NCBI GenBank assembly: GCA_026260175.1
Contig: JAKCWW010001828.1
Coordinates: 1-64,000 of the forward strand
Reading direction: 5' to 3'
DNA from: Reticulitermes lucifugus
Taxonomy: Eukaryota > Arthropoda > Insecta > Blattodea > Rhinotermitidae
DNA: 64,000 nt
In this document: positions 25,701 to 38,700 of the stretch, in pieces
Position numbering within the stretch: position 1 is the first letter of the stretch
Layout of the letters: every line of letters begins with the position of its first letter
Notes under the pieces: generated by a model
The model's input: only the letters and a program-made list of their open reading frames with translations
Told to the model about the DNA's origin: nothing
The model's database searches: none
Position numbers and translations under genes: made by a program

Positions 25701-28700
25701 TTAGTTAAAGGATAGGTACTCGATAAATTGAATGGTTTAAATGGAGTCAGTACACTTTATTTTCATAACAAAATTTTTTCCTCTCTTTATCATTCGATAT
25801 TCCGTTGTAGGAAACGCTGACAGTAAAAAACAGCCATTATTAATATTCAAAACGGAACAGATATTATATATCTGAAGGTGATTCATCCCCGTTTTGTTTT
25901 CAATATCAGAATAAAAGCAACATCCACTCCGTCAAACACAGCACTTATTCATAATTAGTTTAAAAACAGCTACGTGTTTCGGCTAAAGTAAATAGCCACC
26001 ATCAGGTTATACATAAGAAAATAAAATGTTAACTTAACGACTGCAGTTCTTATGTACAGCCCAATGATGGCTATTTACTTTAGCCGAAACACGTAGCTGT
26101 TTTTAAACTTATTAAGAATAGATATTATGTAGTCTAATGCCCATTAAATTCGGTCTGTGAATTAACCGCTTTTCTATATCTCACGATATCCCTTTGCTAT
26201 ATATGATATTATTCTAATTTTTGTCATAACATAAAAATGACGCTGCACTTTTAGGTGTAACAATTCTTCTCAATATAACGCGACGTAAGAATGTGACGCA
26301 AAATTTTCCTACGAGAAATGCAGAAGTCTTTACCCTCGCACAAGTATGTAATCCATGAACTCTTAAGACAGAATGTAACAAAGCTCACGCGAATATATAC
26401 AGGGCTTAGAAAATAGAAATAGGATTGGCCACTAGCTTGGGGAGAGTTAATTTTTCCATCTTAAATTTACACCAATCGTTTATATTATCTGATCAGAAGT
26501 GTAGTTTTGATAGGATAGCAGATTGTCTGCGGTAAAATGAATAGGCCTATACATGCTAACGAAAACAACTGTAAATGTAAAATATATTCCTATTTTATTC
26601 TATCCTTTTTGTTATATTTTAATTAATTAATTAATTTCACTGGAAACGAAGGACCTCAGTTCGTTTGAACAATCTATAAAATGCGAGGTTTCAGCTTTTC
26701 GCAGAGGTGTAATTATGAAGTCAGGTTTTCTGAGATGTGACGCTGGCTCTTTGGATGATTCCCGACGTTTCTAAGGCACTACGCTACGTCGAAACGCTGA
26801 GCATCATTCACCCGACGACACAGCATCACATCTGAAGAAGATCTTTCAGTTACGTACATAAAACATAAATTTTCACGTCACTTATCTCTCTCTTTTTTTT
26901 TGTTTCATTAGTTCTGTCTTTATACGTTCCAAATGCTTTTGTAAAGAAAAAGTTACTTAAATAAACTTAATTGACAAAAATTCGGCACATTACTTTTTAT
27001 AATTAAAATTTGTAAAAATTAACTTTTAAAACCTCTAATATTTACAACAATAAAATCAATGTCTTAAATTCAGTAACAAGTTTGTTAATGCAGAGTCACA
27101 GGCAAGGTAATCTTGTCAAGCTATGTTCAGAAGAAATAATTTAGTTTTAAGAGTAGGACGTGACATAACATTTGTCATACTGATTTACGACTATGTCAAT
27201 AATGCAACAGCTTATTCGTGACGTCATTCCCAGTCAGAATATACTGCGAACATGGGTCATATTTTAACCGTTACGGAACTATGAACGTTTGAAGTGAAAG
27301 ATGGTTTGCAAATAACAAACCGTGCTATTGAGCAAGTTCTTACGTACATGTTTGTTCACTTTATAACAATAAGTAAACAAATAAACAAAAATATTAATAC
27401 ATATCCAACGCCAGCTCACAAGCAGAAACAAATGTGCATCCGAGACTGGCACATAAACAGATATATATATATATATATATATCTCATCACGATCTTAAAA
27501 TCTTATATTTATATGAAACATTTAACAAAATATAACACGAACCAATTTACGTACAGTATGATTTAAATCTGTCGTATTTTAACGGGTCATTTGTGCAGCA
27601 ACAAATGAGCATCAGGACCAATGGCGTGTGCAAGACACAGTTCGGAAAAATATGTTTACACTAAACTGGAGCATACAGATTATCAATCCAACTTTTCCTA
27701 CGACCTCTTTTCAACGTAAATAAAAAAGCATGTAGATGTGTTTCAAATGCAATCGTACAATGTAATGCTATTTGCATAGGACATAGAAAGCTGACCTGCA
27801 AATAAGTTGTAAGTTAAATATGACAAGTTGTTTTAATGTCCTCGCACGTGTTAGTAAAACCACCAACGAACATCAAATAGAGTGTGAAGTCGGAACTTTG
27901 GCATATAATTTCTGATATGAGCACTGTTGTGGAGGTTACTGCTCTGAAGTTGGTGTCACTAGGGCAAGCGCGTGGCAACGAAAGTAGATTAGCGTCAGTA
28001 CGCTCACCATCTATTGACACTTTCACCTGTACAGGCTCGCCGCATCAGATTTTAAACTCTTGTAACAAACTCATAAAATGATAACGGATTTTTCTGACGA
28101 TCAGAATTACAAGGCACATTACACCAGCAGAAATTAAACTGTGCCAGACCCTGAAATTTAAGACAATTGGGATCTTTTGAAACGCCGGTTAACTATTTAA
28201 AAGGCGTAACATTCCAAAAGTCAAGAATTATCAAAGCTGATTAAAAATAAATGTAGGCTTACATTAATTTGTTGTTACATATTACATTAGGCGCAATGAC
28301 TTGTGTTGATATAAAGACGCCTTTGTGTAACAACTGCAAAAATTGGTGGGGAGGCGGGAATATTGACGTGCGTATATTATATATATATATATATTTGCAT
28401 TCATAAATATTTATTTGTATTTTTAGACGCGTTTGCAAAATTGCGAAGAGCAACTCTACATTCGTCATGTCTGTCTGTCTGTCTATCGGTCCGCATGGGA
28501 CAACTCGGCTCCGACTGGACGGATTTTCATGAAATTTTATATTTGAGAATTTGTCGAAAATCTGTCGAGAAAATTCAAGTTTCATTAAAATCTGACAAGA
28601 ATAACGGACACTTTACGTGAAGACGTACATAAATTTATGATAATACCTCGCGGAATTCTTCTTAGAAAAGAAATATTCTAGACAAAAGTTGTAGAGAATA

Positions 28701-31700
28701 TCGAACCCCATATTTTATGTTCAATAACATTTTTCCGAAAATCGTGGCGTTTATGAGATATGTGGAAAAATATGATACAGACGGACAGGCCACAGATGAC
28801 AATATGGCGCATGCGCTTTGCATGCTGCGTAACTAAAGCTACAGACACACACTCAGAATATGTAATATTTATTGCTTTTCCATGACAACATTGGTTACGC
28901 GAACGCGCCTCAATTTTACATTATACGTGCATTGCCTCTCTTGTTAATGTGTATCATTTTGTGATGAAAATTACCTTAATCTTCAGAAAAGCAACATCAT
29001 AATTAATACATAATATATGACTTACATTTGAACAAAAAACAGCGTTTAAAAATTAAGACTCACTGATTTCCTCCACTAAGTTTTACGTTCTGAAAATCTC
29101 GCACAAGTGTACGCAACCGAAAATAAAACAAGGCAGAAATACAGTAACATTTCATACCTGAGAATTGGCGATTTTTCTTCCGTCCTGCTACAAATCAGAC
29201 ATTACAATAAAGATCAAATTTAACTCTGTATTTAATTATGTGGTATCCAAAAAAAAACCAACGACATTTCATGAGGCCAAATTAATTTTATTAAAATTTA
29301 AAATTTCTGTGGCTTATGAATAGGAAATTTTATGTTGTCTGTATTGTGCATTTTATCGTAAGTCTAAATAACCAACAAATGCACAAGATATTTGGTAAGT
29401 GTAAGATATATTTTCAACCCCTACATATGTTTCGGCAAATAGATTGTCATCTTCAGGGGGTACGTATCAAAGAACTACAATGCTATCTGCAACAAAATAT
29501 ACAATATACGGTTTCACAGTAAATGTTTTTACCATGTCACAATTCAAGATGTATAGCTGGACAAAATTATGAATTAAAAACAATAAACACACTATGACTC
29601 AAGTAGTGGTTAAAAATAAATATGCCTTAAGATCTCAGGGTATAAAATATATAGATAGTTTACATGAATCGATGTTAAAATATTAAACTTTAAAAATCTT
29701 ATAGTGGCTTTTAAAACCAGTTATTGTCCATTCATACAAGCGTTGTAGTTGATCTGTTGTGGATCTCGTCATGTACGTTGTGGATCTCGTCATGTACGTT
29801 GTGGATCTCGTCATGTACGTTGTGGATCTCGTCCTTTACGTTGCATACAGGACGAGATCCACAACGTACATGACGAATCCACAACATACATGACGAGATC
29901 CACAATAGATCAACCACAACGCTGTATGAATGGACAATAACTGGTTTTAAAAGCTTTTATAAGCTTTTAAATGTTGATTTCAGGCTTCCGCCGCGATGTT
30001 CATGAAATCTGTGGTCTTCTGGGTAATTTCACGGCGTAGTGTGGTAATTATTTACCGACGTTTCGGAACAACGTATCGGTCCCATCCTCACGGGTCAAGA
30101 TTCCAAGAGGAAAATGTTTAATATTTTAACATCGATTCATGTAAACTATCTATATATTTTATACCCTGAGATCTTAAGGCATATTTATTTTTAACCACTA
30201 CTTGAGTCATAGTGTGTTTATTGTTTTTAATGCATAATTTTGTCCAGCTATACATCTTGAATTGTGACATGGTAAAAACGTTTACTGTGAAACCGTATAT
30301 TGTATATTTTGATGCAGATAGCATTGTAGTTCTTTGATACGTACCCCCTGAAGATGGCAATCTATTTGCCGAAATATATGTAGGGGTTGAAAATATATCT
30401 TACACTTACCAATAATCTTGTGCATTTGTTGGTTGATTTATACTTATAAATAGGACTTTGACCCAATGTTCCTGATTGCGAACTAAATACAGCAAACACC
30501 TTTTGAGGTCCATCTATCCGGACACGTGAAAGTCCTACACAGCCTATTGATTGATTGCTTTTAACTTTCGGAGTATCAGGATTGCCGGACTAAAAATGGC
30601 ATTGAAACGAAAAGTGATATCTGCGAATGCCAGGAACAGCCCAGTAGAGGATACATTCTTCTCTTAAAGCCAAAATTCCATGCTGTAATGAAAGATCCAT
30701 GATATTTCTCCCTCAGGATAAGTTAATCTGTAGGTCTCATGCTGGGGATGAATTGAACATGCGAGGACAAAGAGGATTATATTTTATTCAGTGAAACCTG
30801 TCTTAAACGGAACCTGAGCATAAGGAAAACCTATCTTTAGCGGAAAACTTTTACAGTCCCGAGGATCCAGTACCTTTATGAAACTGAACCTGCCTACAAA
30901 GGGAAAAAATTTCGGTCCCTTGCTGTTTCGTTGTAGGCAGGTTTCATTGTAATTTACTTAATTCTTTAAGGTCCATTGGTTACTTCATATGTTACCAGGT
31001 TTCACACTGAGATATTCTACTTTCTGGCCACAGGGTGTATAATTTGCCTTCTTATGGCTCTCAGGACAAAATGCGATTAGTTCCCTATACATCATTAAGC
31101 GGTTGGCTCTTATAACCGAGATCGAGCGTGTTTACTGCACGGTACGAACTGAATGTTTAAATACAACTTATGGAATTTTTCATCTTCAAAGGTTCAAATC
31201 AATGAAACTTCTCCTGGAGCTAAATTTCTAAATGTTCAATAAGAATCCTCGTAGAAGTGAAAAAAAATGAATTACAGCAAGAGAAATTTTCAGTCTCTAC
31301 AAAACATTGGCGAGCTATCCTATGGCGTTTCATCAATCCATTTATAAACGGCATCTCAAAGAAAGGGGGCACATTGGACATGTTGCACACTGAGGACTGT
31401 AGTTCTCACTTGTGTCACAATTTAAAATGCAAAAATAGCGAAGTGTGTAGAAAATGTTTTAATTTTATGATTACATGAAATGGTTCAATACATAAAAATC
31501 ACTTTAAATTTATACCCCATAAGGCATATATTTCTAATACATCATAAGTTTACTATCCATAAGTTAATTATTCCTTATACCCAAAATTTGCCAAGCAGAC
31601 GTGCATGTCAGTTGCATTTATATACCACCATTCTAAGTTTTACTGAAAGGGGGAATGAATATTAAAAACTGAATGATTAAAATTCCCCTACTGTGTTTAG

Positions 31701-32734
31701 TCTTTGTACTTTTCTGCTGGTGTAACTTGCATTCTGGGCAGAAAATAATTCAATATTGAAGCAAAATTACACCTTAATATTAAAATACTGATGTTTTACT
31801 ACCAACAAAGAATGTGCTACACTGTACCCATTATTGACAATTTCAGTCGAAACGCGTCGTTAAGTACGTGTAAATTTTATAGCAGTTTTAGAAGCGTGTA
31901 TAGAAAGCATGCGAAGGTTCTGTACGCATTTACATAATTTTATGTCCCCACGGTTCAGCCTTCCCTCAGGCAGCCGACAATTTTTTTCTGTCTGTCAAGA
32001 CGTATTCCCTTAAACCCTATTTCAAAGCAACTTGATATGGCTCACAAACTTAAACTTTATTTATCTAAGATAGAGTTTCATACTATCCCCCATGCGTTTT
32101 TCCAGGTAAAATGTTATGGGAGTTGTTTCCCCATGCGTTCCTCCCACCGCACCCTTCCTATAATCAGCCTAATATAAAGAGAATTCCAAACATATATTGC
32201 AGATCTGTTCAGAAACTGAAGAATGGAGAACGGAATTTTAAATAAAAAGTGGTTGAATATGAATGAGAAGGTAGCTTACAATAAAATATTAAGATACATT
32301 AACAAGGATCTAGCTTTGATTCTAGGTAGAAATTTAAATAAAACAGAAGAATTGTAAATATTTTGTATATTTAATGGGAAGAGGCAACCACCATGACAAC
32401 CTGGATTTAAGTGGAAGAGGGCCGGGATAGCGTAGTCGGTATAGCGACTTGCTACGTGCTGGACGGTCCGGGGATCGAATCCCGGTGGGGGGCGAGATTT
32501 TCCGCACCCGTCCAGACCGGCTCTGGGGCCCACTCAGCCTCCTATACAATGGGTACCGGGTCTATTTCCCGGAGGTAAAGCGACTGGGGCGTGTAGTTGA
32601 CCACCTACACTCATCTAGTGCCAGGGTTAAAGAAAGAGTAGATATATATCTCTACTCCCCCTCTGGGCCATCATAGCCCGTTCTAGGGAGATCTTTGTTT
32701 TACTTTAAACCCACAAAAATAAATATGGACTGAA

Positions 32735-32768
<34 letters not shown>

Positions 32769-35700
32769 GTAATAATAACTTCATCCTAAGAATACTATGT
32801 AAAAAATAAAAATACTGAAGATTCCAGATACAAATATTTTCGATCCTACTGTTAGTTCCCTTTCTCAAGTACAAATCTCCTCTTTGTCATTCCTGTTAAT
32901 ACATTCGTACAGACAAACCAGCAGGACTGTTGTTCTGCAGTATTCAGTTAACCACAATACAATTCCGTGCATTCCCTTTAAACAGTGTTTGATTTAAGGT
33001 AGTTTGGCCCAGAATTCCATCAAGTGGGTGCATTCGGATCCCCATCTTGCATTCGTATAAATTGTACACCCATGCAAGAAAGCACACCTCTGCCCAAAAA
33101 TGTATACAAATGTCACAACGTCTCACATACTGAACGACAATTTCATATTGCAAAATTATGAAACGGGGTGCATCATATCTTACTTTATTAGAAAAAGCCC
33201 TGCGTTATTCAGGTTTTACTTCCGAATATAAGAAAACGTATTTTAAATCAAATGAAATATATTAAATATTTTTAAATATATTTCTACTTAATTCAAACTG
33301 TCAGCAAGGATAGGCTCTTATTGAGAAAGCAATAATTTTTATTCTTAATCGAGGTAAAAACAAATATTGTCCTTACAAATACAAGAAGCTACCAATACAT
33401 AAAATGATAGTCGTGTAAGTTATTACACCTTGTAGGATACTAAGTTTGTTCCAACGTTCCTCCGAAACGTTAGAACAAACTTATTATCCTACAAGGTGGC
33501 AGGAGACTATCATTTAAGCAACAGCCATTGTGAAAGCCCGAAAACTTTACCGAAACGATGCTTTAAACTTGGATTTCATATAATGTAAACAAGGAATCGA
33601 CCCAGAAGCAAAAATCGATGTAATAAATGTGTAATTAATTTTAAGCGACATCTTATAAATATATGGGACACCTTTTGTCGTAGCTGCGCCCAGTTACCTG
33701 TCGCTTTGCCCTTGTGACGACTCACAAATCATATACGGACACTTTTAGCTGAATTGTAACATTTAGTCAAAATGCGCTTACTAGTGCGAAAAAAATCGGA
33801 AGAGTTTCGTTCGATAGCTTGTGTAATAATAATCACTGCCGTCTGGGATGTGACACCGTGAACTGTGATAGGTACACACAGCCACTTAAGGCTAACCTGC
33901 CGCCTCCATAATATTGTATATCCTGATGATGGGGGCAGAAGTTTCCTCTGATATACCGCTACATAAGTATCTACTAAACTAGGCGGATCACATACTATAG
34001 GGCAGCAAACCTCACTGTCACCGCCATGGTAACCTCAAATTTCAATTTTGTGACAGTTTCAACTTAATATAATGACATTTAAATTCAGCTCTGCGGACTT
34101 CAGAGTGACTAACTCATCATAAAAATGAGAGGAAATGATCTGCACTCCTGATTTGAACAGTAGCAAAATTTATATTCAATTAGGTGTGTTTTGAAATAAA
34201 CATTTAGCCGTTATTGGTCGAATGTCGAGTTAAAATCGACAGTGCGTTCCGTTGTGCCAAGCTAAATGTCGAGCTGAAGCTGACACGTTATTTTACAATG
34301 TTTATGCTGACTTTTCCTCATCTCCTACCGCGTAATGGCTGCTTTTAAAATTCGAAAATTAAAAATTTTCTTAAAAATTAATTTGGACCAGACTGCCGGA
34401 CTTCACGACAATAATTTGGACTGCAAAGGTTTAATATCTTCAAAAACTTATTCTAAAGGCCGTGTCAAATTGACACAATTATTCAGGAACAGAAACCATA
34501 TTTATGAAATAGTTGCTAGATTTAACTTTCATATTCAATTACATACTGAACTTGGCGATTTTCGCATGTAATTGTCAAATGCAATTTAAATATGGATAAC
34601 TTTCTCTTGTCCAAAGTAAGGCAATTTATTTACATAAAACTGAATTATATGTAAACAAACATATCGCGAAAAAACGCCACAATAAACGTATAATACATTT
34701 CGATACAAAATAAGACAACCAGTTTCAAGTAACAATGTATACTTTCTTGAGCAAGTGTGGTGTACCTCGGACCAAAATGCTGTGCTTACCAATTTGTGGT
34801 ATTGAAGCGGCGAGCGCACGGCACTATAATTGTTACCGTCTGCCCTTTATTTAAGTTTGTGATGATATGGTTCATGTGAAAGTCCGTCTGCCGTTTGTCC
34901 CTGCAGCAGGAATATTAAAGAGATTAAGTAACTGCCAACTTACATCTTGTTTGGGTCCACTTGCCCGAACCCCAGTGGTACGGTGACCAACTTTCCAGCC
35001 ATCTTTCTCAGCGCCATAATCGTCTCCAACTCTGCCAATCTCTGGTCCGACACTCGTTTCTGCCTATGGAGCAATGTCAGCATTATGAAATAAGGATCCC
35101 TTCACAAGATGTCCTTCAGCAATTTCAAGTAAGCTATCTCTAAACACCCTTATTACTTATACCATTATTTTAAGATGTTTCAAATCCTGTAGGTATAAAG
35201 TTGCAGAGAGTTAAAACAAAATATCTGCTGGCTTGCAAATTATACTTAGCCTCGTACAGGACTACATTTACATTACCACAGCTGGAAACACAATTGTTTT
35301 AAACCCAGATCTAATTGGATTTTTATTTTCTTTCCAGAGACTTAAACAATTTACGGAATGTTCTTACGTGTTTAAACATGGTCTCATTACTAAAGCCGAT
35401 GCATTCACCTTTCCATTATATACCAGCCCTATAGCGGGTCTGTTAAAAATACTAACTTAGATCATGGGTCTTCAAACTACGGTCAGACGTAAGATTTGGT
35501 TTGTGTGTGTGTGTGAAACTATGCAGGAAATTGTTCTGTCTTGAGCAAAAAGAACTTTTGACGGGCAGAATTAGGCAAGAAATTGGCAAACAAAATTCTA
35601 AATTTTACAAGAAATTTCGCTGCATCATTCACCAGTAGTAAATTCATGATGACGTCTCAACATGTTACGATTGTTACGTCGGTTGAGAAGTTTATTCGAA

Positions 35701-38700
35701 CTCGTGGACTTAACATCGCCAATTTCCACCACTTTTTTTTTTACGGAAATTGATGCTGAAGTTGGGAAAGTCCTGTACCTTACAGAAGTACAATATCCGA
35801 GTGTTAGGAGAGCGTCTACCTTTTCACTGTAAGGTTTCAGAAATGTTCATGAATTGGAAGTGAAAAGTTGTGGTTAAATTGACCATGAAAAGTGGCTTTG
35901 GGATTTGTCATTGGTATGTGATATCAGCCAGCATTTAATTTAAATGCAAAATTCAATTTCAAAACAAGCGTATTTCAGATATGTTTGGGGTATCAGATTT
36001 TTCGAAATGAGGACAAAACTATTTCAGAAAAGTGTAAAAATTTCACCTACGCTCTTTTTCTTATTTTGATTTGATTTGCCCCCTTTCCAAAAGTCCGTGC
36101 TGCAGGAATGATTTATTTCTTGGTTGGGTGAGATTCAAAGACATACGTAATCGTTCTAAAATACGCGTACCCGTGATACTCGTACCCCATTGTGTGTGAA
36201 GTCCGCGATGGTCCAGAATAATTGAGACTTGAACTGACCGAAATGGAGTATGACTAAATTTGGATAGTTTTTCAAAACCGAAAACTCTAATTACCCGTGT
36301 TATGCCTCTTTACCTCTGTGATTTATCTAAATTATCACGAAATTTGGCAAGTGTATCTGGTAGCACACATATATGTGAAGAGGCCTTATCATGTATCAAA
36401 GAAAATGAATCGGGTTTCTACCCAAATATCATGCACGTGTACTTACGTGATGTAATGTGAACTAACATTTCAAAATGTACTCAAATACCAATTATCTTGC
36501 GGAGCAATGAAATACTCAAGTTTTATAATAACAAGAAAAGTTCTGGCACTTGTAATGTTTAATTTAATGCTGTTTCCAGCAGGCGAAATTGAATGCTGTT
36601 GCATTAATAGGGTATTATATTTTTTCAATGTGACCCGCCTGACTAAAAACTTGAGGATGCTTGACCTAGATTTCTTAATACGCTCTCGTGCGTTATTCTA
36701 ATGTTGAATGTTCAAATGGGTGACTGCCCTCTCTCTGAATGTACATAATATAGCATGAATAACTGCACCGAACTAAGTCCTTTTTGAGAAAATAACTCAC
36801 TCAGGAATATAAGACTTTTCCTCAATTTACGGAAAACTTTTCAATACCGCAAAAAAAGCACTAATTTTTATATTGCAAAAGCTCTGTAGAATATTTTCTG
36901 TAATACAAAATATGAGATTGGTCCTCGGAAAATTTTTTGGTGCTTGAATGGTCTACGAATCGGAAGAGCAAACCACTGCATTAGAATATTTAATGACGAC
37001 CAAAATTCTTCAGTATCTACAGTCCCAATACCCCATCAGTAGGACTATGCTGTATGGTGACTGAGCACGGACGTAAGTTTAACACTACATTTTTTTTCTT
37101 TCGAAAACGAGTGTTTAGAGAAAATGACGGAAAATATTGTGAAAGAAGGTTTTCGATTATAATTCCCATGTTTAAAGGAAGAATGTACGTCAGATTCAGA
37201 AATGGCATAATCAAAATTGCTTAATACATATTGGCAGCCCAACTTTGGATATTAATAATTAATTATTTGTTTATCTGTTTAGTTCTTTATCATCTACATT
37301 GTTTTTTGTTTATATAACAATTAAGTCAAGAATATATCAGACCGCCTACTTGTTTATTTATACATTGATTTGATTATTTATTTATTAACTTAAAGATTCA
37401 TATTCAACCACTGCGATTAAAATTACAAACGATGCCGAATGGTAGAAAAATAGTGAATTATGAACAGGGGGAGACACGCAAGGTAGGTCCGAGGTCAATT
37501 TTAAGATACCTACTCAACATAACCTGACGAGATTTAATAAATTCACGGGAAGACTTTTTAGGGCAGGCCTACTTGGTCTGAGGCGGATATTCGAAACTAG
37601 AATAATCCAAATAGAAAATCCAAGGTCAGTCACTATCTCGAGATTTTCGGCGTTTGTGATATTATGACCAGAAGGTAAGGCCCAACAAGAAACAAGAGCT
37701 GACACAGTGACATTTTTAACGCTGAAAATGTAAATTTATTAGCCGAGAAAAAGTCATATAAATTTTCAAAACCTGAATGAGAAGTTAAAATACTTCTTGT
37801 GATGCAAGCAGTTTCACATCGAGACATTCATACAGGATTATGAAATGATTTAATTCCAAGAAGAAGATAAGAATTAATGGAAATCTACAACCGCAATTTG
37901 TGTTAGTTACTGAAACTAATATAGAAGTGATTTAGTATTCGATAACTGAGGGCCTTATCACGTGTGGCCTGACAGAAAAGTTACACACAATTTCACAATG
38001 TTAGGCAACAGGCCGTTATATAACACTACTACTCATTGTAAGCACAGACAGGATTTACTACGATGATAAGTCATGCAAAATTCACGTGTCATTATTCAAA
38101 CATGACGTTTTGTAAATAACACACGATCCTTATTTTATTTTAAATTTTTTAATTTATACGGTCAGATTACTAGCAAGAACTATTAAGTGTGTTAGTAATT
38201 ACGCAGTCTTGTTACTCATTTCTTCCACATCTGACATTAGTATACATTCCTAATACCTGGGCAATTCAAATTGTTCAGACATAACCTCAACGTTTCGTAC
38301 CGTCTCCATGTGCGTTACTGTTGACATAAAACATTTGTTTCACTGGAATTTGTAGCCATGTTTACGTTCTATTGCAATACAAAATTTTCCAGTTCCTAAC
38401 TCAATGATTCTGTGCTTTGGAGTTACATTCTATGAAAGATACCTTTAAGAAACTTACCAATATATATTACCAAACACAATCTGAGGACCTTACATTAAAT
38501 GCTGCTAATTTTATTCTCAGCTCGGAAGTTCTTATGACCGCCATGTTAGCAATATTGGCCTTAACAAATTGAAATTTACAAAGGCGAAATCGTATAGTTG
38601 TCACATCAAATTTCATGACAATCTATTAATAGTTTCTGTGGTTGGTAGGGGTAACTTTCACACGGACATGAGTTTGTATAGTTAAGAGATGTGCTTCAGC

